A DNA stretch of 52,241 nucleotides from JBHIEE01 sp046760445. GTDB lineage: Bacteria; Acidobacteriota; Aminicenantia; JdFR-78. Each line of letters begins with the position of its first letter. Positions within the stretch are counted from its first letter, which is position 1. The position numbers and the translations under genes were made by a program. The DNA lies in the NCBI GenBank assembly GCA_046760445.1, contig JBHIEE010000004.1:1-52241 (forward strand), given 5' to 3'. Positions 44,765 through 52,241 of this stretch are shown piece after piece. The notes under the pieces are model-generated. The model ran no database searches and had not been told where the DNA came from. It was given only the letters and a program-made list of their open reading frames with translations.

Positions 44765-45460
44765 CTATATTAGTTCTTTTTCTTTAAAACTAAAATAGTT
44801 TTCATCTCCTATTATAATGTGATCTAAAACATCAATAGATAAGATTTTCCCTGCTCGAACAATTTTCGAGGTTAATTCTTTGTCGATTTCACTCGGTTCA
44901 GGTTCACCTGAGGGATGATTATGGTAAAGAATTATTGACGAGGCTAATTCTAAAATAGCTTCATGAAAAATTTCTCTGGGATGAACGACACTTGAGTTTA
45001 GATCACCAACTGAAATAAACTTATCTTTTTTTAATTTATTTTTTGAGTCTAACATTAAAATTCCAAAATATTCTTTTTTTAATGATCTTAATTTTGGAAT
45101 AAGATAAGAGACAACATCTTGAGGAGTTTTTATTTTTATTTTTTTCTCCTGAAAAGAAGTTATTCTTTTAGAAAGTTCAAAAGAAGCAACAATTTGGGCT
45201 GCTTTTGCTTGGCCTATTCCTCTGAATTTGGATAACTCTGCAAAACTTTTTTTAGAAAGCCCTCTAATTCCTTTAACTTCTCTAAGAATCTGATTGGCTA
45301 AATCTAAGGCTGAGACATCTTTTGTTCCCAGCCTTAAAATAATGGCTAAAAGTTCGGTATCAGAAAGAGCTTCTACACCGAAATGAAACAACCTTTCTCT
45401 TGGTCTACCTTCTAAGGGTAATTCTTTAATTTTAATTCTATATTCTTTTGATTTACTCAT
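44765..45460 (-). CDS. radC: RadC-family JAB-domain protein
   Basis: A 231-residue protein. The N-terminal half has a helix-hairpin-helix segment (SFAELSKFRGIGQAKAAQIV) and the C-terminal half a JAB/MPN metalloprotease-like domain, with the His-x-His...Asp motif in LYHNHPSGEPEPSEID. RadC was once linked to DNA repair, but its function is unsettled; many copies travel with mobile or defence genes. Its ATG overlaps the stop of the PIN toxin gene by four bases (ATGA), so it is translationally coupled to the toxin-antitoxin pair, which is unusual. Confidence 0.93.
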   Translation of the reverse strand: MSKSKEYRIKIKELPLEGRPRERLFHFGVEALSDTELLAIILRLGTKDVSALDLANQILREVKGIRGLSKKSFAELSKFRGIGQAKAAQIVASFELSKRITSFQEKKIKIKTPQDVVSYLIPKLRSLKKEYFGILMLDSKNKLKKDKFISVGDLNSSVVHPREIFHEAILELASSIILYHNHPSGEPEPSEIDKELTSKIVRAGKILSIDVLDHIIIGDENYFSFKEKELI

Positions 45461-45900
45461 TTAGAAATCCATAAAATATCAAACAAATCTTCTTCCTCTA
45501 AGGCTTTGAATTCAGGATCTCCTGTGACAAGGACAGCATTTTTCTCAAAAGCAAGTTGAGCTGCAAAAGCATCAGAATAAGAAATTGGATACATTGCTTT
45601 TATTTCACTTGCTTCCTCAACTCTTCTATCTGAAGAAGAAACTATTTCTATGGGAAATTCTCCAGCTTTAAAATCGTTTCTCAATTTTTCTGCATAAGAT
45701 GCTCCTCTATTTTTATAGATTAAATAATAAATTTCTCCTTCATTTATTTTACTTAAATAGACAGAAGTTTCTTTTTTTTCGGCTTTTTTCAGTATTTCCA
45801 ATACTTTTTCAAATTCTTTTTCCTTTTCAACTAAGGTAATAAAAGCAAAACTATCAAAAACATATTCTTTTTGAATAGGACTATTTGATTCTTTTTTCAT
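45457..45900 (-). CDS. PIN-domain toxin, VapC-like
   Basis: A 147-residue protein with the acidic residues of PIN ribonucleases: Asp in YVFDSFAFITLVEKE, Glu in INEGEIYYLIYK, Asp in ISYSDAFAAQLAFE and Asp in LVTGDPEFKALEE. Such toxins cut specific RNAs when released from their antitoxin. Its start lies inside the end of the AbrB-type antitoxin gene (20-bp overlap) and its stop overlaps radC. The antitoxin-first order and overlap are typical of type II modules. Confidence 0.88.
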   Translation of the reverse strand: MKKESNSPIQKEYVFDSFAFITLVEKEKEFEKVLEILKKAEKKETSVYLSKINEGEIYYLIYKNRGASYAEKLRNDFKAGEFPIEIVSSSDRRVEEASEIKAMYPISYSDAFAAQLAFEKNAVLVTGDPEFKALEEEDLFDILWISK

Positions 45901-46150
45901 ATTTTTTTCTCTCCTTTTTATGTTCTTCTAAGAGAGAATCAATAATGCTTTTTCCAGGACCTTTTAAAGCTCCTACCCATTCTCTCCAATCTTTTGTTTC
46001 TTTCTTTTCTTTTATCGGAGTAATTAAAATGCCTTCTTTTATAAGTCTAAATCTGATTTTGTCACCTGCCTTGATTCCTAATCTTTTTCTAAATTCTTTA
46101 GGAATAACTACTTGACCTTTTGCTGATATTTTTGATGAAGTAAGTGCCAT
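45881..46150 (-). CDS. AbrB/SpoVT-type antitoxin, VapB-like
   Basis: An 89-residue protein. I start it at 46150 (MALTSSKISAKGQVVIPK), seven bases after GGAGG; a TTG four codons earlier overlaps that site. The swapped-hairpin AbrB DNA-binding domain is at residues 5-50 (SAKGQVVIPKEFRKRLGI, KAGDKIRFRLIKEG). The C-terminal tail is basic and likely wraps the PIN toxin. It probably represses its own promoter through the palindrome just upstream at 46161-46188. Confidence 0.9.
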   Translation of the reverse strand: MALTSSKISAKGQVVIPKEFRKRLGIKAGDKIRFRLIKEGILITPIKEKKETKDWREWVGALKGPGKSIIDSLLEEHKKERKKYEKRIK

Positions 46151-46160
46151 TTTTACCTCC

Positions 46161-46188
46161 AAAAGTAAAATTTTTTTATTTTACTTTT
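46161..46188. promoter_or_regulatory. perfect 11-bp palindrome upstream of the toxin-antitoxin operon
   Basis: AAAAGTAAAAT at 46161-46171 and ATTTTACTTTT at 46178-46188, with a 6-nt spacer, start 11 bp before the antitoxin ATG. This is where AbrB-type antitoxins bind to repress their own operon. The SD sequence lies between it and the ATG. Confidence 0.6.
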
Positions 46189-46245
46189 ACTTATAAAGTA
46201 TAACTAAAGATAATCATCTTGTCAAAAAAATAAGGTTGAAACAGT

Positions 46246-46986
46246 TTAAGTGGGGTTTTTCAATAGTCTTTCATTTAATTCTGGTAATATTTCTCCTGCT
46301 TTGCCTTGAAGGAAGAAATGAACTTGAGAAGTAAGCGGGGTTGGTTCTATATTAATTTCAACAATTTTTGCTCCTTCCCTTAGGGCTAAATAGGGAAGTG
46401 AAGCAGCTGGTTGAACCACAGCTGAAGTGCCAATGACAAACATTATTTCACATTGTGAGCTGATCTTGATTGCTTGATTTAAATTATTCTCATTTAAAGA
46501 TTCCCCAAACCAGACAACATTTGGTCGGAGAAGAGAGTGACATTTAGGGCATAGTGGAGGGATTTCTTTAAGAGGAACTTCAAAATTATTGGAGATAATT
46601 TCCTCTTTTGTGCATTTAACTTGCCATATATTACCGTGAAGTTCAGTTGTTTTTTGGGAACCAGCTTTTTGATGTAAGCCATCTATGTTTTGGGTAATTA
46701 TGTCAAACTCCGGGAATCGCTTTTCCCAGGAAGCTAATACTCTGTGTCCTGGATTGGGTTCGACTGGAGCAATTATCTTACGCCGCCAGTCGTACCATTC
46801 CCAGACCAATTTTGGATCCCTGAAAAAAGCAGAAGGAGTAGCTAATTCCTCTGCTCTATATTTTCTCCACAATCCATTTTCCCCTCGAAAAGTTGGTATT
46901 CCGCTTTCTGCTGAAATACCAGACCCAGTAAGAATAGCAATTTTGCGGCTCTTTTTTAGCACTGGAATTAATTCCTCTATTAACAT
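46246..46986 (-). CDS. cobB: Sir2-family NAD-dependent protein deacylase
   Basis: A 246-residue sirtuin that removes acyl groups from lysines using NAD. The NAD motif is GSGISAESGIPTFRGENGLW, the catalytic His is in ELHGNIWQVKC, and TQNIDGLHQKAGS contributes to the NAD pocket. YDWR in EWYDWRRKI is the YxxR motif of class III sirtuins, which prefer succinyl- or malonyl-lysine. The zinc Cys pair CPKC is in PPLCPKCHSLLRP, but the first pair keeps only one Cys (VKCTKE), so zinc binding may be weak or absent. No ribosome site is evident. Confidence 0.93.
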   Translation of the reverse strand: MLIEELIPVLKKSRKIAILTGSGISAESGIPTFRGENGLWRKYRAEELATPSAFFRDPKLVWEWYDWRRKIIAPVEPNPGHRVLASWEKRFPEFDIITQNIDGLHQKAGSQKTTELHGNIWQVKCTKEEIISNNFEVPLKEIPPLCPKCHSLLRPNVVWFGESLNENNLNQAIKISSQCEIMFVIGTSAVVQPAASLPYLALREGAKIVEINIEPTPLTSQVHFFLQGKAGEILPELNERLLKNPT

Positions 46987-47100
46987 TATTTTTCACTATT
47001 AGTTAAAATTAAACGATAAAATCCGTCCAAAAGAATAGGATAACTATAATCAAATAACCTCAGCTTGTCAATACAGAATTTCTTTTCCAAACTAATTTAT

Positions 47101-47215
47101 TTTGGTCATTTGCCCTCGTCCTGCCTCGCACTGTGGCTCGGCACGAAGTGAGCTCGGGCCGAAGGGGTTATTAGATATTGTTTGGTATTTGTTTTTTGGA
47201 ATTTAGGTTTTAAAA
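47101..47215. repeat. GC-rich repeat element with TTTGG-type arms
   Basis: A GC-rich core (47112-47166, with GGCTCGGCACGAAGTGAGCT) stands out in an AT-rich intergenic region. It is flanked on the left by TTTGGTCATTTG and on the right by TTGTTTGGTATTTG. This resembles one half of the nested repeats seen at 37660 and 19281. Apart from this and the promoter below, the gap 46987-47318 has nothing I recognise. Confidence 0.5.
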
Positions 47216-47237
47216 TTTTACTATTTGCAATACCCTC

Positions 47238-47265
47238 TTGACAAATTGAAATTTTCGCTTATAAT
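47238..47265 (+). promoter_or_regulatory. consensus sigma-70 promoter of hsdM
   Basis: TTGACA at 47238-47243 and TATAAT at 47260-47265, spacing 16, both perfect hexamers. The start codon is about 54 bp downstream of the -10. This implies strong constitutive expression of the methylase. Confidence 0.85.
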
Positions 47266-47318
47266 ATATAAGTGAATATGTTAATTGATTATCTTTTAAA
47301 ATTAAAAGGAGAAAGCTT

Positions 47319-49094
47319 ATGGAAATTCCGAAATGGTTAGAAAGAAGATATGATAGTTTATGGGAAGAATTTGGGGATTCAACTTTCAGATTTGAGCAAG
47401 CTTCTAAGATTCTTCAAGAAAAAAATAAAGATAGCGAGGACCAAGTTAATGTTATCCTCTCCGAACTCAGAAAAAGAGGCTGGCTCAAAGTAGATTTTGA
47501 CCCTCAGGATGCAAGAAAAAGGATTTATAGATTAATAAGTAAACAAAAAATAATTTCTGAACTCTTTTCCATAAACAAATCAACTCTTACGCGGGGAGAA
47601 CTCGAATCCCTTTTAAAAAAAGCTGCTGATTTAATCAGAACAAGAGTTGATTATACTTTTATTTTAATTCTTTTATTTTACAAAAGAATAAGCGACAAAT
47701 GGGAAAAGGATTATGAAAGGGTTTACAAAGAAGCACTCGAAGATGGCTTGAGTGAAGAGGAAGCAAGAGAAGAAGCAAAGAATGCAGTTTACCATGATTT
47801 TGATATTCCAGAGGAATTTTTATGGGAAAATATTAGAAAAGACCCGGCAAGACTTACAGAAAATTTCTCCAGGGCAATGAAAACTCTTGCTGAAAGAAAT
47901 CCTGAGTTAAGAGATATTTTTGAAAACATTGATTTTGTTCAATTCACTTCAAGCAGAGAAAATACAGAAATCTTGAGACAACTTGTAGAACTTTTCAGCT
48001 CAAAATCTTTTCACAATGTTTCACCAGATATACTTGGGGATGCGTATGAATGGATTTTAAGATATTTTGCTCCTCAAAAAGCAAAGGAGGGTGAGGTATA
48101 TACTCCAAGAGAAGTAATTAAACTTATTGTTAAAATTCTTAACCCTCAACCAGGCGAGAGTGTCTACGACCCTGCCTGTGGTTCTGGAGGTATGCTTATT
48201 ATTTCATATAAAAATGTTGAAAATGAAAAAGGACCAGAGGAAGCTAATAAACTCTTTCTTTATGGACAAGAATATAATTACAAAACTCTTGCCCTATGTA
48301 GAATGAATCTTTATATTCATGATATAAGAAATGCTCAGCTTTTTTATGGAGATACCTTAGTTAATTCTAAAATCAAAGAAGGAGATAAACTTAAAAAATT
48401 TAATGTAGTAATTGCCAACCCTCCTTGGAATCAGGATGGATATGATGAAGGAAGATTAAAAAAAGGAGAATTCTGGCGAGAAAGGTTTCAATATGGATTT
48501 CCAACAAAACAATCTGCAGACTGGGCATGGATTCAGCACATGCTGGCTTCAGCAGATGATGAGAAAGGAAGAGTTGGGGTTGTAATAGATAATGGATGCC
48601 TTTTTAGAGGAGGCAGAGAGAAATCAATAAGAACATTAATCGTAATGGCTGATTTAATTGAATCAGTAATTCTATTACCCGAAAAACTTTTTTACAATAC
48701 AGGTGCACCAGGTGCAATATTAATTTTCAATAAAAATAAACCAGAAGAAAGAAAAGGAAAAGTTTTGTTTATAAATGCATCCAGAGAATTTGAACAACAC
48801 CCAGAAGTAAGAAAACTTAATCGTTTAGGAGAAAAACACATTAATAAAATAGCTGATACTTACAAAAAATTTAAAGAAGAAGAGGGATTTTCAAGAATTG
48901 TCTCATTAGATGAGATAAAAGAAAATGACTACAACCTGAATGTTAGTCTCTATGTCTTCCCAGAAGAAGAGATTGAGGAAATAGATATTAAGTGTGAATG
49001 GAATGAACTTTTAAAGATTAATGATGAATTAAAAAAACTTGAGGATAAAATAGCGGATTATTTAAAGGAGCTCGGTTATGAAGAAGAGGTCTGA
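47319..49094 (+). CDS. hsdM: type I restriction-modification methyltransferase subunit HsdM
   Basis: A 591-residue N6-adenine methyltransferase subunit. Residues 1-75 form a winged-helix-like extension (EIPKWLERRYDSLWEEFGDS, VILSELRKRGWLKVDFDP). The HsdM helical domain follows (LLKKAADLIRTRVDYTFILI, SPDILGDAYEWILRYFAPQK). The SAM-binding motif is VYDPACGSGGMLII and the catalytic motif is VVIANPPWNQDGYDEG (NPPW). With HsdS it methylates a bipartite site and protects host DNA. A consensus promoter precedes it. The downstream ORF6N gene overlaps its end by 17 bp. hsdR is not in the window. Confidence 0.95.
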   Translation: MEIPKWLERRYDSLWEEFGDSTFRFEQASKILQEKNKDSEDQVNVILSELRKRGWLKVDFDPQDARKRIYRLISKQKIISELFSINKSTLTRGELESLLKKAADLIRTRVDYTFILILLFYKRISDKWEKDYERVYKEALEDGLSEEEAREEAKNAVYHDFDIPEEFLWENIRKDPARLTENFSRAMKTLAERNPELRDIFENIDFVQFTSSRENTEILRQLVELFSSKSFHNVSPDILGDAYEWILRYFAPQKAKEGEVYTPREVIKLIVKILNPQPGESVYDPACGSGGMLIISYKNVENEKGPEEANKLFLYGQEYNYKTLALCRMNLYIHDIRNAQLFYGDTLVNSKIKEGDKLKKFNVVIANPPWNQDGYDEGRLKKGEFWRERFQYGFPTKQSADWAWIQHMLASADDEKGRVGVVIDNGCLFRGGREKSIRTLIVMADLIESVILLPEKLFYNTGAPGAILIFNKNKPEERKGKVLFINASREFEQHPEVRKLNRLGEKHINKIADTYKKFKEEEGFSRIVSLDEIKENDYNLNVSLYVFPEEEIEEIDIKCEWNELLKINDELKKLEDKIADYLKELGYEEEV

Positions 49095-49584
49095 GAATTC
49101 AAATATAGAAAAAATACCGAGGGAGTCGCAAGCAATTATTCCTATGGAACTGGTTGAAAAGAAGATTTATTTAATCCGTAGTCATAAGGTTATGCTGGAC
49201 AGTGACCTTGCAGAACTTTATGGAGTTGAGACAAGAGTACTATTACAGAGTGTAAAGCGAAATATCAGTCGTTTTCCATCAGACTTTATGTTCCAATTGA
49301 CTGTAGATGAATTCAACAATTTGAGATCACAAATTGTGACCTCAAAATCCCGGGGAGGTAGGCGATACCGGCCTTATGTTTTTACAGAGCAAGGTGTTGC
49401 CATGCTCTCCAGTGTTCTGCGTAGTGAGAGAGCTATTCAAGTCAATATACAAATTATGCGCACTTTTGTAAAACTTCGTAAAATTCTTGCTTCTCATAAA
49501 GAACTTGCACGAAAATTAGAGGAATTAGAATTGGATAATATCTTTGTAGGAGGTTCTTATGCCAAAAAGAGGTTTTATTTTTGA
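49078..49584 (+). CDS. ORF6N-domain protein
   Basis: A 168-residue protein. Residues 20-110 match the ORF6N/KilA-N-associated DNA-binding domain: VEKKIYLIRSHKVMLDSDLA, ELYGVETRVLLQSVKRNISR, FPSDFMFQLTVDEFNNLR and GGRRYRPYVFTEQGVAMLSS. Such domains are common in phage antirepressors and beside type I restriction genes. Its start overlaps hsdM by 17 bp. The C-terminal end (LEELELDNIFVGGSYAKKRF) replaces the tail usual in longer homologues and overlaps the proteinase gene by 26 bp, so it may be trimmed. The role in the restriction locus is unknown. Confidence 0.88.
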   Translation: MKKRSENSNIEKIPRESQAIIPMELVEKKIYLIRSHKVMLDSDLAELYGVETRVLLQSVKRNISRFPSDFMFQLTVDEFNNLRSQIVTSKSRGGRRYRPYVFTEQGVAMLSSVLRSERAIQVNIQIMRTFVKLRKILASHKELARKLEELELDNIFVGGSYAKKRFYF

Positions 49585-50467
49585 CTTAATGGATGAGATT
49601 TCTAATGCCCCCACTATCCACCAAAGACTTATTAAAGATTTTGAGGAAAAATTTAATATTAACCTTGTCTGTTACATAGCATTATTTGGTCATCCAGCTG
49701 GTGCTATAGGACATGAAGATGGAGAAATAATAGAGAACATATTAAGGTCTATTGAATTGAGAGAAAACGAGCTTTATTTGTTACTACATACTCCTGGTGG
49801 TTCTCCTGAAGCAGCAGCTAATGTTATAAGAGTTTGTAGGAGTTACTCAAAAAGTTTTAAAGTTATTATTCCAAATGCAGCAATGAGTGCGGGAACATTG
49901 ATTGCAATGGGTTCTGATGAAATTATTATGAGTGATACATCGAAACTTGGTCCAATAGATCCACAAATGATATTTGTTCAAGAGAAAGGCGTTGCTATTA
50001 TGCGCTCTGCCAAATCATTTATAGACGCATATATTGATTTGATAAATAGCGCCAAACGGGCAATAACTACTGGACAACCTCCGACCCCTTTCTTACATTT
50101 ATTGAATAGGCAAGACCCATCATGGATTATTGAATGTGTTAGAGCACGGAATGCTACGGAAAATCTTGCGAAAGAAGTATTAAAGAAAAATATGTTAAAG
50201 GACAAAACTGAAGAAGAAATAGATGAAGTTGTTAAAAAATTCTTTGAAGTTGGTGATAAAAATACTCATGGGAGATCAATTAGTTCAGAAGAAGCAGCAG
50301 AATTTGGGTTAAAAATAAGGAAAGAAGATAAATACAGTGAATTTTGGAATAAGATATGGGAAATATATGTTAGAACAGAAACATATACAAGAAATAAGGG
50401 ACTTGCAAAATATTTATGCACAAGAAATGGTGGAATTGAAGTAAGAGCAAGACAGATGAATTTTTAA
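49559..50467 (+). CDS. Clp-fold serine proteinase, SDH family
   Basis: A 302-residue protein preceded by GGAGG. It has the Clp/crotonase fold of SDH-type serine proteinases: ELYLLLHTPGGSPEAAANVI, then the nucleophile Ser in IIPNAAMSAGTLIAMG and DTSKLGPIDPQMIF with a catalytic Asp-type loop. No signal peptide or clear membrane segment is seen, so it acts in the cytoplasm. Genes of this family are frequent in restriction and defence regions, but what they cleave is not known. It lies inside the hsdM-hsdS locus and overlaps the ORF6N gene. Confidence 0.85.
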   Translation: MPKRGFIFDLMDEISNAPTIHQRLIKDFEEKFNINLVCYIALFGHPAGAIGHEDGEIIENILRSIELRENELYLLLHTPGGSPEAAANVIRVCRSYSKSFKVIIPNAAMSAGTLIAMGSDEIIMSDTSKLGPIDPQMIFVQEKGVAIMRSAKSFIDAYIDLINSAKRAITTGQPPTPFLHLLNRQDPSWIIECVRARNATENLAKEVLKKNMLKDKTEEEIDEVVKKFFEVGDKNTHGRSISSEEAAEFGLKIRKEDKYSEFWNKIWEIYVRTETYTRNKGLAKYLCTRNGGIEVRARQMNF

Positions 50468-50649
50468 CAGGAGGAAATTATATAGGTGAAAGCCGCAGGC
50501 ACGACAAAAAAAGGCTTTTTATCCTCTAATTCCTTAACATCCTTTTCGTATACCTTGAGATATGGATCTGTTGTTGTATATTGTTTTAATTCCTCTGAAA
50601 TAGAATCAAAATCCTTTAAAAGATCTTTCTCTGTTATTTTGTCCTTCAT
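50464..50649 (-). CDS. possible small hypothetical protein, opposite strand
   Basis: A 61-residue frame with an ordinary charged composition (MKDKITEKDLLKDFDSISEE, LKQYTTTDPYLKVYEKDVKE). A minus-strand TTGACA with an AT-rich -10-like stretch lies before its ATG, but no ribosome site is clear. It ends against the proteinase stop with a 4-bp overlap. It is unrecognised; it could be a short antisense-encoded regulator or chance. The surrounding gap 50468-50805 has nothing else I can support. Confidence 0.3.
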   Translation of the reverse strand: MKDKITEKDLLKDFDSISEELKQYTTTDPYLKVYEKDVKELEDKKPFFVVPAAFTYIISSC

Positions 50650-50805
50650 ATTATTAACATTTACATATTTGATAACCGTCTGTCAAGTAGAAAGTTTCAA
50701 CCATTTTATACGATTGGAGCTTTTTCCTTAGTATGGTTGTGAGTGGAAATGAATTAGCAGAAATTTAAATATATAGAAGAATGATGATGGAAAAAGAGGT
50801 AAATT

Positions 50806-51054
50806 ATGGCAAAAAGCAAACACGAACAAATTGCTGAAAATTTAGCAAAAAAATTTGGTGTAAAATATAAAAAACATAAGGGTATTGATATAGTAACAAA
50901 AAATAGAGTTATTGAGGTTGAAACTACTAAAAATGGAATATATCAAGGGATTAATCAAGTAAAAAGGTCTCCAAAAGTAAGATATATTGCCGTAAATGAT
51001 AAAAATATTCAGAATGCTTTAGATGCAACCCGTGGGAAGGAATTGGGGTTATGA
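50806..51054 (+). CDS. small protein with PD-(D/E)xK-like pattern
   Basis: An 82-residue protein that I do not assign to a named family. The pattern KGIDIVTKNRVIEVETTKNG has Asp28, Glu37 and Glu39 spaced like the active site of PD-(D/E)xK nucleases, with the usual Lys replaced, and GINQVKR (Gln51) resembles the QxxxY-type helix. The N-terminal helix HEQIAENLAKKFG is amphipathic. A nuclease or nuclease-derived DNA-binding role would fit the restriction locus, but this is inferred from the motif alone. A modest AGAGG site precedes it. Confidence 0.6.
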   Translation: MAKSKHEQIAENLAKKFGVKYKKHKGIDIVTKNRVIEVETTKNGIYQGINQVKRSPKVRYIAVNDKNIQNALDATRGKELGL

Positions 51055-51149
51055 ATTCTGAGGGGAGAATAATAAAGAAAGCGAGGAGAAAGAAAAAATA
51101 AGAAGTATGATTAAAATTGAAAAAATGTGACATAAAAAAGGAGGAAGGT

Positions 51150-51719
51150 ATGAATTTAAATGATTGGCTAATTATTGGAGCGATTCTAATTGGCCCAATT
51201 TTAGCCGTTCAAATACAAAAATTTATTGAAAGTAGAAAAGAGAAAAAAAATCGGAAAATGCAAATTTTTAAAACTTTAATGGCAACAAGAGCTAATCCTC
51301 TTTCTGCTTTGCATGTCGAAGCCCTAAATATGATTGATATAGAGTTTTATGATAATAAAGAAATTAAAGAAGCATGGAAATTACTGTTGAATAATTTTGC
51401 TAATTACCCTAAAGATGCTAACGCTCCTGATTATCAGACAAAACTCGATTTATGTTCACAAAAGTCTACGGAATTGCTTGCTGATTTGCTTTCTAAAATG
51501 GCAAAATCATTAGGGTACGATTTTGATAAAGAGCATATTATGAGAGGCGCTTATATTCCTCAAGGGCATGCTGATATAATCTTGGATCAAGAGATTATAC
51601 GCCGAAGTCTTGTGGGTCTCTTTTTAGGACAAGTACCAATACCCGTTAAGATTATTAGTGAAGAAGAAAAGGAAGAAGAAAAGAAAGTAGAAAAAGTAGA
51701 AGAAGAAAACAAATTGTAA
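51150..51719 (+). CDS. membrane-anchored DUF6680-like protein
   Basis: A 189-residue protein. I start it at 51150 (MNLNDWLIIGAILIGPILAV), close after AAGGAGG; an earlier ATG 11 codons upstream has no such site. One N-terminal membrane segment is followed by a soluble helical domain (KMQIFKTLMATRANPLSALH, VEALNMIDIEFYDNKEIKEA). The C-terminus is Glu/Lys-rich (EEEKEEEKKVEKVEEENK). It resembles DUF6680 proteins, which I recall near restriction systems; a profile search is needed to confirm. It lies 26 bp before hsdS, so it is very likely co-transcribed with it. Confidence 0.7.
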   Translation: MNLNDWLIIGAILIGPILAVQIQKFIESRKEKKNRKMQIFKTLMATRANPLSALHVEALNMIDIEFYDNKEIKEAWKLLLNNFANYPKDANAPDYQTKLDLCSQKSTELLADLLSKMAKSLGYDFDKEHIMRGAYIPQGHADIILDQEIIRRSLVGLFLGQVPIPVKIISEEEKEEEKKVEKVEEENKL

Positions 51720-51744
51720 AGAGGAATCATAAAGGATTTAATAA

Positions 51745-52241
51745 ATGGATTTACAGAAATTTAAACGAACTTTTATCGGTAAAATTCCTGAAGATTGGAA
51801 AGTGGTAAAATTAGGAGATGAAAATATTTCAGAATTCAGAAGTAGTAAATCAATCGGTAAAGTTGAAAAAGTTGCTTTTATTCCAATGGAATATATTCCT
51901 GATACAGGGATATATACAAAATATGAAATTCGTTCAATTAAGGATGTAAAAAGTTTTACCTATTGCGAGTGTGGCGATCTACTTTTAGCTAAAATTACAC
52001 CGTCTTTAGAGAATGGAAAGCAAGGAATAGTCCCAGATGAGGTTCCAAATGGTTTTGCACTTGCCACTACTGAAGTGTTCCCAATTTCATGCAAAGGTAT
52101 AAATAGAATATTTTTATTTTATATACTAAAATTTCCCAAATTTAGGAATAGGATTATATCCTCAATGATTGGGACAACCGGCAGACAAAGAGCATCAAAA
52201 GAGAGTGTAGAAAATCTTTTAATCCCGCTTCCTCCTCTCCC
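51745..52241 (+). CDS. hsdS: type I restriction specificity subunit HsdS, 3' end beyond window
   Basis: About 165 residues are visible. FIGKIPEDWKVVKLGDENIS is the classic opening of a target recognition domain. ECGDLLLAKITPSLENGKQG and ALATTEVFPISCKGINRIFL are typical core segments. GTTGRQRASKESVENLLIPL and PPLP mark the end of the first domain and the start of the central conserved helix. HsdS chooses the DNA site for the HsdM methylase. The rest of the gene and probably hsdR lie beyond the right edge. Confidence 0.93.
   Translation, partial: MDLQKFKRTFIGKIPEDWKVVKLGDENISEFRSSKSIGKVEKVAFIPMEYIPDTGIYTKYEIRSIKDVKSFTYCECGDLLLAKITPSLENGKQGIVPDEVPNGFALATTEVFPISCKGINRIFLFYILKFPKFRNRIISSMIGTTGRQRASKESVENLLIPLPPL

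Noticed and set aside
46246..46986. Sirtuin as part of an anti-phage NAD-depletion system
   Set aside because: It is a stand-alone, normal-length deacylase with a class III YxxR motif and lacks the partner domains of known defence sirtuins.
50486..50731. An 81-residue plus-strand frame starting at GTG after the SDH proteinase
   Set aside because: Although AGGAGG lies upstream, the spacing is long and the protein is Ser/Phe-rich. It reads like the reverse of the minus-strand frame at 50464-50649.
51051..51101. A 16-residue basic peptide overlapping the end of the nuclease-like gene by ATGA
   Set aside because: Too short and simple (Lys/Arg-rich, purine-only codons) to support without conservation.

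Overview
The window looks like a chromosomal segment of an AT-rich, Gram-negative-type bacterium. It encodes a TonB-dependent receptor, predicted lipoproteins, a Tat substrate and an outer-membrane-type beta-barrel. Two GWxTD-domain proteins beside a VWFA-related protein, a TPR-CHAT protein, and a DUF362/DUF6599-type pair are typical of Acidobacteriota and Candidatus Aminicenantes and their relatives. This placement is inferred from gene content only; there is no rRNA in the window.

Layout. 1-5951 (minus strand): a cell-envelope cluster of GWxTD-TPR protein, GWxTD lipoprotein, membrane-anchored protein and VWA protein (cut by the left edge). A phosphodiesterase-like lipoprotein diverges from it. 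8636-10366: an initiator tRNA with a consensus promoter, an FHA-GGDEF diguanylate cyclase, and a displaced 3' part of a second initiator-type tRNA, so the cyclase gene appears to sit in a small tRNA-associated insertion. 10574-19860: a TPR coiled-coil protein, an exported TPR-CHAT caspase-like protein with a -1 frame break near its end, a zinc-finger anti-sigma factor and its sigma factor, then an S9 peptidase. 19861-26674: TonB-dependent receptor, S8 protease, DUF362 and DUF6599-type proteins, and a metallo-beta-lactamase-fold hydrolase. 27121-40502: isocitrate dehydrogenase, beta-barrel, ftsH-folP-cdaA-cdaR-glmM-pdxJ, archaeal-type FBP aldolase/phosphatase, Nudix, MscS-like channel and an Ntn-hydrolase. 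40712-46986 (minus): metG, folE, larC, radC, a PIN/AbrB toxin-antitoxin pair and a sirtuin. 47319-52241: a type I restriction-modification locus in which hsdM and hsdS (cut by the right edge) are separated by an ORF6N protein, a Clp-fold serine proteinase, a possible small nuclease and a membrane protein.

The strongest candidate for an undescribed system is 12149-19640. An exported TPR-CHAT protease lies 31 bp from a transmembrane anti-sigma factor and its sigma factor. Two copies of one ECF-type promoter motif (TGGTACAAAT-N3-ATATTTTTACCGTC) precede the S9 peptidase and the TonB-dependent receptor. This suggests a protease-gated envelope or nutrient response, an idea that rests on gene order and topology. 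The second candidate is the four-gene cargo inside the hsdM-hsdS locus. The intergenic regions carry several nested inverted repeats, and one such repeat has been absorbed in frame into the CHAT domain.
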